A stretch of DNA of 64,000 nt from Seriola aureovittata (GCF_021018895.1 NC_079373.1:9334501-9398500), one strand, 5' to 3'. Shown: positions 1 through 18,311, numbered from the stretch's first letter. Translations and numbers: made by a program. Notes: generated by a model from the sequence alone, not told the origin.

Positions 1-314
1 AACCGGCTCATTTTTTGGCAAATTAAAATCAAACGAGCACATTGAGTTTTCAGTTGTGTATTAACCATGCTTTATAAATAAAGCTTGCCTTTGCTTGTCT
101 TGCCCATAAACAAACACTTTGTAAAAGCCAAAAGCCAACGGTCCTTTGTCACAAGAGATTAGCTGTGATGGTGGTTGGGGGTGTGTGACCTCCTTACATC
201 CCCCCTCTGTTGCTGCGAGGCCGTCATAAGGATTTGTTGTGGCGTCTTTAAGCTTGTCAGTGCTAATAAAGACACTACCCTCATTAACACTGTTTGTCCT
301 TTTCTCTCCTCCAG

Positions 315-5484
<5,170 letters not shown>

Positions 5485-7068
5485 ACTCTCTGGACTGGGG
5501 TCTTTTTTTTTTTTTTGGGAAGGATCTCCTAGCTGTACGGCCTCGCTGATGGATCAGTAACCTGAGATGGATGTTGGCGTGGAGCATCATCACCACCACC
5601 ATCATAATCATCATCACCCCCACCCCCGACCCCCCCACCCCAAACTACTTGGGAAACTCGTCCACAGTGCGACTCCCTCCCAGGTTTGGCCTGAACCTGG
5701 CCCAAAAGAGACATTTATATACTGTACATCTATATTTATTGAGAGAATTTGCTGCTAAATCCAACTACTGTCTAGAATTCTAACAGGCTCAGTCACTTTA
5801 ATAAGAACATGCAATGTATATAGATTTTTAATTATTTTTTTTCTTGAAGTGGTGGTATTTTTAGTGATATATTTTTTGTCATCATTTCCATTTTCATACA
5901 TAAAAAGTTCACCTCAGAGCTCCTCGGTGTGAGTGGGTGTGTAAGGCACACCAGCTGACAAACAGAGGGATGTTTCTGTAGCAGCTCAAGAGGGTTTGAT
6001 CATGTCTCAGTTGCCACGGTGCTGCTCTTAGCTGCACAAATCATTTGTGACCATTTACTCTGAAGGTTTCTGAGGCCAGCTTTGATGTAATAACTCAGTT
6101 TTATCCTAACTGGAGGCTAATACGAGAGCAGTGCTGCCAAGCTCTGTGCAAAAAAAAAAGGAAAAAAGATCGTTTTTGTCAGATGCTGGCAAATCATTCC
6201 AGGATGCTGTGGTCTCTGTCGTGACCAATGAACAAATGCAGGAGGAAAAGAGCAACATGGAATTATTAACAAGGGCATTACAGGATTAGATACGCCTCCT
6301 AAATTCTTCAGAAATCCTAAATATTTAACTAGTTGAACAACCTCCTCGTCCTTGTTCTTGCCCGCCTCAATCTGACACATTCTCTCCTCCGGTCTGTTAC
6401 AAAGAGGAGGTGCAAAGTAAATTCCCCATGTTGGAATCTGCTGCCTTTTCAGATGTGTCCTGCTTTCTGCCATTCCCATCTCCATCAACTGTAAAAAACA
6501 AAACAAAAAAAATGGGTCCTTTTTTTTCCAGATTGCCTCCCTCATTGTGTTGCATGCCTGCTCTGTTGTATGAGGAAGCACACAGCCACTGAACTCCTGA
6601 TTCAGGGAGCACTAGCTATAGTCCTGCCCCTCGTGAATAAGATACTGAGTCAGTCTATTTAACAGTGTTACAAGAGATGTTTTGTATGACATTCTTTAAC
6701 TTTATTTGTGGATAATTGTTATTGGTGTGGGATTTCATTGCAGATGCCCTCCCATATTTGAGCTTTTTTTTTTCCAGAGTAAAGAAAATTAAATCTAAAG
6801 TTTAAACAGAATTCACATGAACTGGTTTGGATTTTTTTCCCCCTGGTGTCACATTTTGATTTAGCTGTTGTAAAACTTGAAGGCACCTGTGTTCAAGCAT
6901 TCAATGCTTTGTTTATTGAAAATAAGACATTCTTCACAATACAAAAAAATATACAGAATACACACTGTATACCAAGTCCAGTATAAAAAAAAAAAAGAAC
7001 ATTACAAGCGTTACAAAGGTTTTTCATTGATTTGAAATCTCGTCTTCATTAAAAGATTTTGAAATAAA
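5485..7068 (+). other. cdk17 3' UTR and convergent gene boundary
   Basis: No coding exon follows the cdk17 stop. The stretch is AT-rich with several T and A runs, as in a 3' UTR. Candidate poly(A) signals on the plus strand are ATTAAA near 6789 and AATAAA at 7063-7068. On the other strand, the elk3 3' UTR probably ends near the AATAAA complement at 6912-6917, so the two transcripts may overlap tail-to-tail. The UTR ends are inferred. Confidence 0.5.
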
Positions 7069-7586
7069 GAGAAAAATAGGACAACAAGGCACAGCCGGTA
7101 CTATCTGAGAAGCATAGTGCATACATTACATACAATACCACACAAGTGAAACAACAAGTTTCACATTGTGATGAACATTTAAGAATTTTTTTATTTTTTG
7201 TATTTATTTTTATTTTTTTACAAGATTAAAACAACCAAGCTCTCTGCACAGAATGAGCGGCCGGCTAGCTTTTTGCAGCTAGCTACGCATCACTACTGTC
7301 CATCATGGACAGGGTCATGTGGAAATGTGCTGTATTTTATCACAAAGAGCCAGACGCCTCATAGACATCATGGCATATGGCTTTTACCAAGTGCTTTCAC
7401 CCACTGGAATCTGAAGCAACTCAAGTGCAAAAAAAAAAAAAAGTGAGGTCACATACCGTCTCGTAGGACGTTTCTGAAGCAAATTTTGACAAGACGGAGA
7501 ACAGATCACTGCTGCTGATGATAATGACTTTGAGAAACTTTCAACAAGAGATGGATGAAGATGACAGGTTTTTCACAGATCCTGGA
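6890..7586 (-). other. elk3 3' UTR
   Basis: This follows the elk3 stop (complement of 7587-7589). A minus-strand AATAAA is at 6912-6917, and the cleavage point is probably about 15-25 bases beyond. Only non-coding, T/A-rich sequence is seen, so the exact end is an inference. Confidence 0.5.
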
Positions 7587-7921
7587 TCAGGATTTGTGGG
7601 TGGTGGGGGACAGGAGCAGGGAGGAGGGTGTTCCTTCCAGGTTTGGCAGAGGGACAGGCATGTGTCCGTTGATTAGGCTGGGGAACTGTGGAGGAAGAGA
7701 AAGGGGCTGAGAGTTAGTGAGGAGGGGACGGAGGCTCTATGAAAGCTGCTTTCCGGTGAGGAACAGCAGCATTGTCACCGCTCTGGTTTCCTGTTTTTTT
7801 TTGTTTTTTTAATTCATTGTGCCTCTTCCTTTTCTTCTCTGTCCCCTGCACCTCCACAACAGAAGGAGAAGTCAACATTATTTGTGCACAAAGAATTCGG
7901 TATGGTGTATGTGTTCCTGTG

Positions 7922-7965
<44 letters not shown>

Positions 7966-10900
7966 GCGTGTGCGTGTGCGTGTGCGTGTGCATGTGCATG
8001 TGTGTGTTTCACAAATGAGGAGCAGCTCTCAAACCAGTCCACCCTGTTCAAACTGGCTCCCCTGGGTTCAAACAGGAAGTATTCACAGGATTTCCTCTCT
8101 CTCTCACAAGCGCTGAAACAGGACACCTCTGCTGGACCTGCTCACTAAGTCAACTCGTTTCACCACCGTTGGCGTGTGCCATTTTGCAGATCTCAAAAAC
8201 ATCTAGTTTTATATATACTTTGTCAAGTAAATACCTACTTGAAAAATGCCAATTCTATAAGATCAAGTCCCATTCTACTTTAAATTGGCACTTAAATTTA
8301 AGGACATTATAAAGGGGCAATGTCAAAGAATATTTCATAAAAGGATATAAGAGCAAATCATTTGGAAAAACTGTAGCCAATCATTTTATTACTTCATAAA
8401 AGATGAACCAGTGTTGTGTGTCAGAAGTTGGTTCATCTAAATCTCTTCAAAAATCTTCCTGTTGACAACAACTGCTGGGAAGAACGGGGATTTTGCCACA
8501 GCACTAATTTCACCTGCACAGTCTCACAACTTCCTCCTCGGCTTTACAACCAGGGAACAATAATCCTTTCAGCACACCTTCTGTTCTCATCTCCTGCTAT
8601 TTTTGCCCCTCTCCCTTTCTCTCTGCGTACACACCTCAGTGTGTGTTTCTTACCTGGAAAAGGGAACTGTGGCCCTGCAGCCGGGCGGGGCTGAGCGGGG
8701 CGACGGGGCTCAGGCTGCTCCAGAAGTGGATGCCTGACAACAGCGGACTGTGAGCCAGTAACAAACCAGAGGGAGTCTGTGAAGGGGGAACACAGAGGAA
8801 GAGCGTGAGGGAGGCTTCGTGTAAATAAGAGAAACCAGTGAAGACAACAATTTTTTTTAAAAAGACAAACAGAGATCGACTGGTTGAAGAGCGTTTCTCT
8901 CAGGGCTCTGGTAATACGAAACATGCTGAAATGGACGCGTATTGGCGTTTGGAAAAATAAACTGACGGAGCAGGAAGGAAGTCTGTGGTTTCTCCCCCAG
9001 AATACAGGGGTGACGTGGGGAGGAGAGGAGGTGGACGGTGGGGGTTGTTGTAGATTTTGGGGGGGGGGGGGGCACTTGGAACGCTAACTAGAGAGAAAAC
9101 ATATGAAATCAATTTCTCCCTCTCTCCCCTGGTCTTCTCTCCACCTCCCCCCTGCTTTCCCCTGTGTCACCTCAGAGAAGTGAGCCAGTGTTGCGGAGGG
9201 ACCAGCCCTGCTCCCATTATTAATGGAATTATTGGAGCATATGGCATCACTTAGGGCCTCTTCCCTGCTCGCATAAGTTGGAGAAGATTTCTGTAAATCG
9301 CTTGTTTTCCTCTGATTCCACTTTTTGCGCCTTGATAAACAGACAGTGTGAGTGCAGTATTAATCCCTCTTAATGTCTGGATAAACCTCTGACATGGAAG
9401 AGTGATTTTCTTTCTCTGTAGCAAGTCCAACGTAAACACATTATTAACTGAAAGAGATTATTAAATACCAGTCGATGCTGGTGGCTCAGCCTTCAGGGTT
9501 ATGGCAAAGATCAAAATGTCACAGATGAATTTGTGGCAGAAAATACAAATAAATTGCGCCGTAGACCCGAGTCCATCTTCTAGCAGGTACGTTGTTTACG
9601 CCTGGACAACCGAAAGAGGTAAAAACTACTGAATTTCCTGCATTTCACATGAGAATATTCACATTTTTACAAAACACCTCTATGTCTCACTTTGCTCTGA
9701 GTGTAGACATATTTCTACAAAGTCTGTTATTTGGAGCACATAAACATTCTGGCAGTAATTTCCCAAACCGAACACAAACAATGACTCATTAAATTAGTCG
9801 AAATGTTCTTTTGTTCAAAACTACGTAAAAATTCCTGTGCCCTTGCACATTTTACCCTCACATCCTACCCCCTTTACCTTTCCCATACCTTTCCCTCTGT
9901 TTCTAACCAATTTTGGCTCAAATGACGACTTAAATATAGCGGTAGTGTTTCCAACAACACATGCCAGCTTGTGTCAGATGTCTGTTGCTGCTCTCTGAAT
10001 ACTTAGGGACACTGACATCATCTCCCCATCGCCAGCCAGACCACTGCACAGAGGGGACGGAAACAGATAGCATCACAGAAATGATTCTCTTTCTTTCTGA
10101 GATTTGATTATTATTGGGCTAGCTGTACTTCAGCTGAGGCCGGCAGAGAGACATGATCTCTAGTTTGTCTTAAATTATTGAGAGCAGAAATAAGAGAACT
10201 TGTAAAAATGTGTCGTAGGGGCAGCAGTGGGGATGTGTAAACATGGCTTGACGAATCACGTTTTAGAGCAATCTCAGGTGAGTGCGCAGCGTACCACGCC
10301 ATCGGTAATTAAGAGTATTGATTTGATCCCGACATACACTACAGGTCCAAAGTTTTAGAACACATTCCAGTTGTTACTGAAATTTACAGTGTAATGTCTC
10401 AGTGTTTCTGAAATGAACGCATAGCGAACAAAAACAAGGAATCGTGGAATCATAAATCCTATATTCAATCTGAAGTTTTGACTCATTCAGCAGCTGAACA
10501 CACTCGTGGCGTTCTTTCTACAATGGAAACCAAATATTGTTGAGACAGTTCATCCCAACACGATTCCCACAGATGTGTTTAAGGTTGGAGGTGCCGCGGT
10601 GGTTCACCTGGAAGAGCGCGTGCCGTAAAAGCTCAGTCCTAACCGCAGTGGCCCTGCTGCATTGCATCCCCTCTCTCTCTCCCTGACTTTCCCGTCTCTC
10701 TGTCACTGTCGCTATCAAAATAAAGGCAAAAAAAAAATAAAAATGTGTTAAAAAAGTTGCTTTGCCCTGACTTTCTGTCCAGTTCATCCCGGACCAGCTC
10801 CATGAAGTTTAAGTCTGGAGACTGTGCTGCTCCTCCATCATGTGACGCCACCGTCTGGTTCTTTTCTTTTATCTTGCTGTAGGATGAACCCCTGACCAAC

Positions 10901-12834
10901 CAGTCTGTCATCATTACTACCACTCGCCTTTTTCTTACCACTCTGATAACAACACACAGCACTACTCCCCGCAGTACAGTGTTGTCCTAATAATGCACAA
11001 GTAGTAACACAGTTTGTTCCAATACTGCCTTTGTACAGACAGAAGGTTTGTTGGTCATCAACAAAAGTTGTGGAAACCTGTGGAAGTGTTTGCATTAACT
11101 TTCAAGGCTTCATTTACTTCAATTGCTGCAGGAAAGATGGAAGTTAAACAATTTCCCAATCCCTGAAAAGCGCCTGTTTTCTATAAAATGTACATGATTT
11201 TTTGTGACTTTTTGTTATTGCTGCTTGTTATTCACTGGACTTAAACTGCTTGGAAGTGTTTGTTAGGCAAAAGGCAGGGACACACCTTCAAAGACACCTT
11301 GAATGGCTCATCATCCCCCAAAGCACTAAAATAATTGCACTTTAGACTCTCCAAACCATCTGACTCTGTGTCTAGAAAAGACGGAGGAAACATACTAGAA
11401 GAGGAAACTATAGTTGTATATCAGCCGGATAAATCATCTCACCTGTGCCGTGAAGAAGGCCGGAGTGAGGGAGCCAGACGGGAGTGCTGGGCTATTGAGG
11501 GCGATGGAGCCGATGTCGCTCCCTGCAAGTAGCAGGGATGGGGCGGAGATCTCCAGAGCTTTGGGCTTTTTGCTTTTTGGTGGGAGTCCATCTCCTTGGT
11601 TACCACTACTACTAATAGAACTACTTCTACCACTGCTGCTGCTTCTCTTCTCAGGAGGCTGCAGGGCTCGCTCCCTGTGCCCAGAGGAGAGGTTGAGGGG
11701 CTGAGCACTCTGGTCAGAGTCCTCCTCCTCCTCCTCTTTGGCAGCAGGGCTCCAGCTACGGCCGGGCTGGGTGTGGGGGGAGGGCGGGGAGTGGGAATGA
11801 GAGGGGAGTCTGGATGGCCTGGGGGAGACATAGGACTCGGGCTTGGCAGAGGGAGGGGAGCTCCTCTCGCCGGTGTTGGTGCCAAAGCGGATGACGGAGC
11901 GTGGCTCCTCCTGGCGCTCCCGCAGCGCGCGCAGCAGATCAGGCTGGTTCTGCAGGGAGCTGATGCTGAAGGAGGAGTAGAGACCCGAGCGGAGGTAGTC
12001 GTTACGACACTGCTGCGCCCCCAGGGCCGCCAGGGTCCTCCTCTGCGCCTCCTCCTCGCTTTCCTCCTCCTCCTCCTCTTCTACCTCCAGCTCAGGAGCC
12101 TCTCCTTCCTGGAGGGGAAACCGTCCAGAAGCCAGGCCCATCTCCACCGCCTGTGGGTCCATCTTCAGGATCTCAGGAAAGGACACAAACTTATAGACAA
12201 ACTTCTGGCCGATCACCTTCTTGATGATGTTCTGTGAAACAGACAAACACCATTAACACCATTTACATTTATTTACAACAAACTGATATTAATCTGGAAA
12301 ATAATAACACAACATATATTGATTATCACAGAGAAGTTGGACAACATTTCAGTCCAGAGAAGGCGAGCTGCCACACTAGGACTGTGCTGTGTTACAGTGC
12401 TACGTCATAACCGGAGCTCTATTGTGCATTTGATGAGAAAGAGGAAGTGGAAGTGTCTATCTGGGGAGACTGTGGGTTTAGAGAGAAGCACAACAAACAG
12501 TTTGTCGTGGAACTACACTCGTTTCACATGCCTTCAGGTCCTTTCAGTTATAATAGCTCATGTGACATGATTAGTTGGACTACTACACAGAGCTCCTGTA
12601 TTTGACCAGTATCCGAGTCTGTTTCACCTTGTCGTAGTAGTAGCGCAGGGCTCTGCTCAGCTTGTCATAGTTCATGTTGGTCTTGTTCTTGCGTAGGCCC
12701 CAGAGCTTGGCCACTTCCTCTGACTTCAGCAGCTTGAACTCGCCGTCTGTGGACGTCCAACATATCAGGTGCTTGTGACTCTGGTCGAGCAGCAGCTGCA
12801 GCAGGAACTGCCACAGGGTAATGGCACTGTCCAT
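7587..12834 (-). CDS. elk3: ETS-domain protein Elk-3 (Net, ternary complex factor)
   Basis: Nuclear SRF-partner ETS factor. Coding exons, 5' to 3' on the minus strand: 12628-12834, 11443-12231, 8654-8776, 7587-7685; total 405 residues (human 407). The ETS DNA-binding domain fills residues 1-90 ([36 protein letters not shown]). The SRF-binding B-box is at about 145-164 ([15 protein letters not shown]). A CtBP-binding PLNLS motif at 247-251 is the hallmark of Net's repressor region. A basic KKPK docking stretch precedes the C-box, and the ERK DEF site FQFP is formed across the exon 3/4 junction. The start is the ATG that opens the ETS domain; a plausible acceptor lies just upstream, so the 5' UTR exons are separate and were not located. 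An acidic run ([11 protein letters not shown], about 120-130) looks expanded relative to the human protein. ELK1 and ELK4 lack the PLNLS context and the synteny. Confidence 0.96.
7926..8008. repeat. Compound (TG)n / (TGTGCG)n microsatellite
   Basis: A pure TG run passes into TGTGCG hexamers and then TGCATG units, inside the last elk3 intron. Alternating purine-pyrimidine DNA of this length can adopt Z-form. It creates long open frames in several registers that are not genes. Confidence 0.97.
9059..9072. repeat. G14 homopolymer in elk3 intron 3
   Basis: Fourteen consecutive G on the plus strand. The surrounding 200 bases are also G-rich (GGGG repeats from 9007). Confidence 0.9.
10518..11095 (-). 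pseudogene. Tc1-like transposase fragment
   Basis: At least two frames are needed to follow the protein. The best-preserved block is [18 protein letters not shown], encoded around 10770-10840. The N-terminal DNA-binding helix-turn-helix region is not recognisable. The SINE insertion removes continuity at the C-terminal side. Confidence 0.65.
10580..10742 (+). mobile_element. tRNA-derived SINE with target-site duplication
   Basis: Starts with GGTGCCGCGGTGGTTCACC and GAAGAGCGCGTGCC (A-box-like), continues with a body of GCATTGCATCCCCTCTCTC type, and ends ATCAAAATAAAGGCAAAA plus an A-rich tail. ATGTGTT occurs at 10573-10579 and again at 10743-10749 and is the likely target duplication. This places the insertion inside the older Tc1 relic. 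Confidence 0.8.
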
Positions 12835-15800
12835 ACCTTCAGTGAGACATACACATCATATGATCAGAGCGAGGATGGTGACAGAATTTGACACAGATGG
12901 AGCAGAGTGTTCAACATCAAAGCTCTGATTGGCTATTTTTATAATCCTCATACGATGATGCTCTTTCCGCCTGTGGCCTTTTTCACTAAGAGACAAAAGT
13001 GGTTAGCACTCAGAGGTGTCAGTTTACAGAGAAAAAGCACCAAAACCACCTGCATATGCTGCAATGACAGAATTAGCACAAAATTCAAACCTCCAAGGGA
13101 AACAAGCAACTCTCCTTTACACTCTCCTGTGCTCATTCCTGCCCATGTTCAATACCTGTGCAAACTAACTGTTGACGAAACACAGCTCGTGTATTTGAGG
13201 AGACTGTTTAGAACAACGGGAGCTGATGTTTCATCTTAATTAAATGCCTTTTCACACAAATCTCCATACAGACTAAATTAGGTTAGTGGCTGAGGAGGGA
13301 CGAGCCTGTTTGAGCTTTAACATGTGGTGTAAGACAGAGTAGAGCGGTGATGAATAGAACAGTGTGTGTTAAAGAGTGTAGTGTAATGTAGCAGCAGCAG
13401 CAGAAGAGAAAAAAAATATAAGGAGGAACAACAGCTCAAGCCAGAAATATGCTGCGGTTCAACCTGGCCCTCTCTCCACAGGAAGTATGACGGGCCCAGG
13501 GTGGGTTATTCCTTTAATAGAGGAATGTGCAGCCTCGAAGCTCCTGTCTGCCTGCTAGGAGCTCACATATTAATAATGGGGGGGGGGGGCTGTTTCCGTC
13601 ACCGCAGACTGTAACAGTTAGTCAATCAATCAAAATAGTCGCATGACAGATAATAAACTGGCAAAAAAAATTAGATAATTGGTCAATCATTAAGTAAATT
13701 ATCAAAAATGAAAAACTTGTTGCTGTTTCCTGCATCATCACCAACTTTGATGGTTTGGTTCTTTTCTCAGTTTTGTGTTTTTGTTTGAGTTTTGGACTTC
13801 AGACTTGGATCAGACAACAAGACACAAGATCAACTTAGGCTGTGAGAGACCTTTTTTTTTTTTTAAAAAAAACAAACCTTTTTCTGACATTTTAGAGATT
13901 TTTTCTTAAAGATTAATCAGTTATGAAAACAGTCATCAGCTCCAGGCATTTTCCACATATTGATGACGGTTCAAACATCAATACTTCATTGGTACAGACT
14001 GTGATGAGTCTGATGAAACCAATACCAAAAACTGTTGAGTGAATGCCTGATCAGCTTCATAGTTGATTCTTATGATTTGATAGTGATTGACTTTTTCTTT
14101 AGGCTGATATTTACTTTTTTAAATTATAGTTTTGCCAATTTTAGACTCAATTTTATTTATCCAAAGTTCTTTGGCTGCTGGTGTGAGAAGTCTGATTTCT
14201 TTTGGTTTCAAAAAGAAAGATGTTTATATTCCTTATAAGTAAAGTATTTAAAAAAAAAAAAAAAGAAAGGAAAAACGGAGTTGTCTTTTTATCCCTCAGA
14301 TACGGTTTTGGCGACTTAATTGAATTTTTTGACTCTCCACACAGTCCTACTTGACTGACTGTATTGTCATCTCGTGTTCTTTTTGGTCTTATCTGTGGAT
14401 GTGAGGAGTGAATAGTGACTGATGTTCACAATAACAACGATAACAACCTGGCCTTTCAACCACTACACACAGTGTCTCTGTCCAGACAGGAGAGAGGGAG
14501 GGAGGGAGGCTGAACTCGCTTCCGATACAAGCTATCCCCTGAGTTTTTTATCTGCCATGTGAAACTACAAACCTGTCACAGTCAGGACTTCCTCCTATTC
14601 TACTTCCAAGGACAAATGGTGAGGAGAGGGGATCCCACAGCAGGGGAGCATTTCCCCAGTCCTGCCACACTTCCCACAGAAATCCCAGAGGGAGAAGGTC
14701 AAAAGATCAAATCATTGTCCCCTTTTCACAGCTCCACCCTTTAACCCACTCTGAACCCAGACTTTGGTTTGGCTTTTGAACGCTTTGAAGCAAAAGTAAG
14801 GCTTGCCAATTCGGGGCCGCTGAGCCGACAGGTCTACAATTAGGCCAGTGTGACTTATAAACATTCACCTTTGCAAGATGCTGCAAATAGCACAGTGGAA
14901 CTTTAAAGTGTCCTGCAGCTACTGCAGGTCAGAAACACCTCAGACAGCAACCAGCTGGAAACACATTAGTACAACATAGTGATAATAGCCTCACAACTCA
15001 CACGCCACATGAATATTTGAGTGATAAGCCTACCACACACAGATAAAATCCCATATCACAGCCCTACAACGGGGTGACTACAGTCACTGTGAGAACCGCA
15101 GCCAGGGTAAAACACTCTTTCTAGGAATATCACAGGAACATTGTGGTGGTTTCTGTCGGGGATGAGGAGCCCTGCTGCGGATGCTCAGACTAAGAAGCCT
15201 CGCTGTGCGCACAAAGCCATCCAGTGTGTTGGCTGAACGGAAACTCCTAATGAGATTAGATGGTGTGTGCAGACATTACTTAGCCATGACTAAATCTGCT
15301 CTCTTCCTGTTCGCAGACGGTGGAAAATTCAACAGGGGCCCATAAAAAAGCATCTCTAAACAGAGGCGACGGACTCTGAGGCTGTGCTCTTTTTTTTTTT
15401 GCCCTGTTCGCCTTTTGTTTGCCTCCGTTTCTGGTGAGGCTACACTTGTATCCGGGAGTCGAAAGTTGCACTAACTGTTACGCACAGAGGTCTGGATCAC
15501 TCTTCTGCCCCACTGACTCATTTTCAAGATGTTGCTCGGACCGGAAGACGGCACAATTGTGTCCAAAACTAAATCGGTACTACTCTTGCTTAAAACTTAG
15601 AAATACACTCGATCCGAAGAGTTGAACACAAGTCAAACACTTTTACAGCCCGGACACTTCATAAGAAGTGTGAACACGGTCGCTGATACAACTTATCATG
15701 CATTATTTCACTGTCTCCAAGCCACAGATTAGCCAACAAAGCGCCGTTCATAGAAAAACTCTGTTTCTTTTACGTTACCTGCAATCTCTGACTTTGTCTT

Positions 15801-16375
15801 TTCCCTCCGTGAAACTTTACGGTGAAGCTTGTGTGATCCCTTGTTTTTCCATGCTTACTTCTGGTCTACACAGTTGTGCTGGACTGAAATAGGATCCTGG
15901 GCTTTTTCTTTTTCTGAGCAGGAAGTTGGAGCAGGCAGACAGAGCCGGCTGACTTCCTCTCCCCTACGATTCCCCAGGCAGTTTGCCGTCTGTGTAAACA
16001 CACTTTTCCTCCCCTCCTCTTCTCCTTTGCCTGCCCGCTGACTGCCAGCAGCAGTAGGCCCGCTCACGCAGGATCGGCACACATGGTGATACAGAAACTC
16101 CTACAGCCCATAAACTGACATCATCAGTCCGAGGGCTAGCGTGGTGCTTTCAGGCACGCCTCGTTACTTCAAACATTTCCATTCACGGGCCTAAAGTCAT
16201 GTGAGTTTAGGTCTTACCCTGTTTACTGCTGAGCTAATGTGCGCCATTACACCGTGAAGCAGAGGAAACATGCATCAGGATATAGGGACACTTCGTGCAA
16301 TACTTAGCACAACTAAGTGACACAAGTCATTCTTTATTGCCTTTAATAAATGCAGCTGCTGTGCAAATAGGAATT
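12835..16375. other. Intergenic DNA upstream of elk3
   Basis: No coding exon was recognised. The elk3 promoter and non-coding first exon may lie here; the less AT-rich part at about 15.9-16.1 kb is one possibility, but I see no decisive signal. A G10 run is at about 13579-13588 and short A/T homopolymers are scattered. Open frames here are short and have no recognisable homology. Confidence 0.5.
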
Positions 16376-16509
16376 AATTCTTAAAGATAAGAACATACTG
16401 ATTTACAGGGGAATACCATGGATTATGCAAATGATTGTGCAAATATTTGCCCAGAATTATATGTGCAAAAATGATTCTCTTAGCAACATCATTATATACT
16501 GACCTATGT

Positions 16510-16562
16510 ACAGACCTGCTCTATGTGAAAAGTGCCTTGAGATAAAAATTGACTTGACTTGT
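16510..16562 (+). repeat. Fragment of non-LTR retroelement 3' tail
   Basis: CTATGTGAAAAGTGCCTTGA followed by GATAAAAATTGACTTGACTTG resembles the conserved 3' ends of fish non-LTR elements and their SINEs. It is short, so the family is not assigned. Confidence 0.45.
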
Positions 16563-16989
16563 TATATACTGCATGCATTTTATTTTAATGCCATGTGTAT
16601 TATTATTTTATTTTAGTATCATTATAATTGTTGTTCAGTTCTAGGATGTATCTGTTTGTTTTGTTCTTTTTTTACTTTTTATGTGTCCTTAATTATTGTG
16701 GGAGAAATGGAAAAACAAATATATTTCATTTGAAAAACGCATGCAGGAGTAGCACTTATTTTGTCGTGGTATTTTGAATATGTTTGTCAATATTAACAAA
16801 GACTGGTGATTAGCCTATTAACACGAAATATCAAACAATGACATATAATAATTAATTTCAGTTGCTGCATGTTGATTTAATAGTCTATTTATTGTTACTG
16901 TGCAGGGAAGCAGCACTACAGTCAGGCTGCTAGAACTGTATGCCATAAGATTTTAGGATGTTTGGGAATGTGCATGAGTATGGTTATGT

Positions 16990-17150
16990 TTTTTTTCATT
17001 TTGAGACATTTTTGCCTTTATTTGATTTTATGAACAGACTGGAAGAGCAAAGGGAGATGACATGTAACAAAGGTCCTCAACTGGCATTGAACCAAGGATG
17101 GTGCAAATCACTTTAAACCATTTGGTCCAAGAGACGGTTACAATTAGGCA
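16990..17150 (-). repeat. Degenerate tRNA-derived SINE (minus)
   Basis: Read on the minus strand, a B-box-like GGTTCAATGCCAG is followed by GACCTTTGTTACATGTCATC and ends with AATCAAATAAAGGCA. This is the same body and tail plan as the SINE at 10580-10742, with much divergence. Confidence 0.55.
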
Positions 17151-18311
17151 GAAAGATGGTGAGAGTTCCTAGTAGCATTGCAACTGATCCATCTCATGTT
17201 GTATTTGGTTAATATCAGCTTTTCCATTAAACGTAAGATTTAAGGTCCGATGCTTTTAGAGAGCCCAAATAACGTGTGTAGGTCACGAAGTGGAAGAAAT
17301 GGATGAAAAATTGATTGCACTGCTGTTGTTGTAATATTTGACTATAGTACAAATGTTTGTTTGCAATAATATTCTGCTGACTGGCTGAATGATTGTTTTG
17401 TAATGTATGTTTTGTGTTATTATGAAATAGTGTTTGGTCTGTGGTGCAAGACAAACAAAGGAATCCGACAAGGCAAATTCAATCAGTCTAAAAGTGTCAT
17501 CTGAGATTAGGTAAAGGTTCATGTTGAGGCGTTAATGTTAGCAACTGAAGTGGGATCATTACGAACACATGCTCAGGTTTAATCAACACTGGCAAACCTT
17601 AAATCACTGGTACAAACCATGGTCATTTTTTGACCCACAGGTTATGGTAGTGTTGGTGTTGGTGGTGTAAAAACAATACATTAGTTTTAAGTGCATCAAA
17701 TTGCAATGTTTATATAATTTTACACAAATACAAAAAGACACTGAAAAGGCCTTCTGACAATTTATAACATTTCTGTTTGGTCCTTCCTACAGAGTAAAAT
17801 GGGGAGAGAGATAAACTGCATCCCTGACGAAAGTTTGAAAATAGTAGATAGTAGAAATGTAGACACACTGAGCTTTTTTTTTTTTTTAATAATTGCATTT
17901 ATTAATATCCGCTGAAATTAAATCAGACGGTGAGTAGAATGTGAGATTTTGGTGATGAACACAAATAAATCTGATGTAATCACATCAAAATATTAATTTG
18001 TTGCACCTCTACCACCTGACATTATGTTGAACCAACAAATTGAGTTCAAAATGTTCATAATATTGTGTCCACCCTGTATGACATTTACATTCACTCAAAA
18101 TGTCTGATAGAAAGTAAAGGCATCACTAGTAATAGGATTCCAGTGTAATTTGTGGAATGTGTTTCAAGTCCTTTTGAGAATTAAATTCAACAAGCAACTA
18201 CAACAGATACTTGATTTGTTGTTGGTAGTGCAACAATAATTGGTTTGCATGTTACATGTTTCTTTGAAAACAATACAAAAAATATCTCCAAACAAACTTC
18301 ACTCATCACGT

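Larger units (their letters stand above)
10335..11260 (-). mobile_element. Degenerate Tc1/mariner-like transposon relic
   Basis: The left end resembles the fish Tc1 family terminus (TACAGGTCCAAAGTTTTAGAAC at 10340-10361). Minus-strand fragments between 10518 and 11095 contain [18 protein letters not shown], the conserved C-terminal transposase block that surrounds the second catalytic aspartate. Reading frames are broken and shifted, so it is inactive. A SINE splits it at 10580-10742. The right end is not clear. It lies in intron 2 of elk3 (8777-11442). Confidence 0.75.
16376..18300. other. Intergenic AT-rich DNA between elk3 and hal
   Basis: No genes seen. It contains a LINE-type tail (about 16510-16562, GTGCCTTGAGATAAAA) and a decayed minus-strand SINE (about 16990-17150). 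The remainder is AT-rich unique-looking sequence. LTA4H, the human neighbour of HAL on this side, is not present here. Confidence 0.6.

Noticed and set aside
7772..8148. Open frames rich in Cys-Val or Thr-His
   Set aside because: Artefacts of translating the TG/TGTGCG microsatellite.
11596..12237. 213-codon open frame on the plus strand
   Set aside because: It is antisense to the large elk3 exon 11443-12231; GC-rich coding DNA gives long shadow frames.
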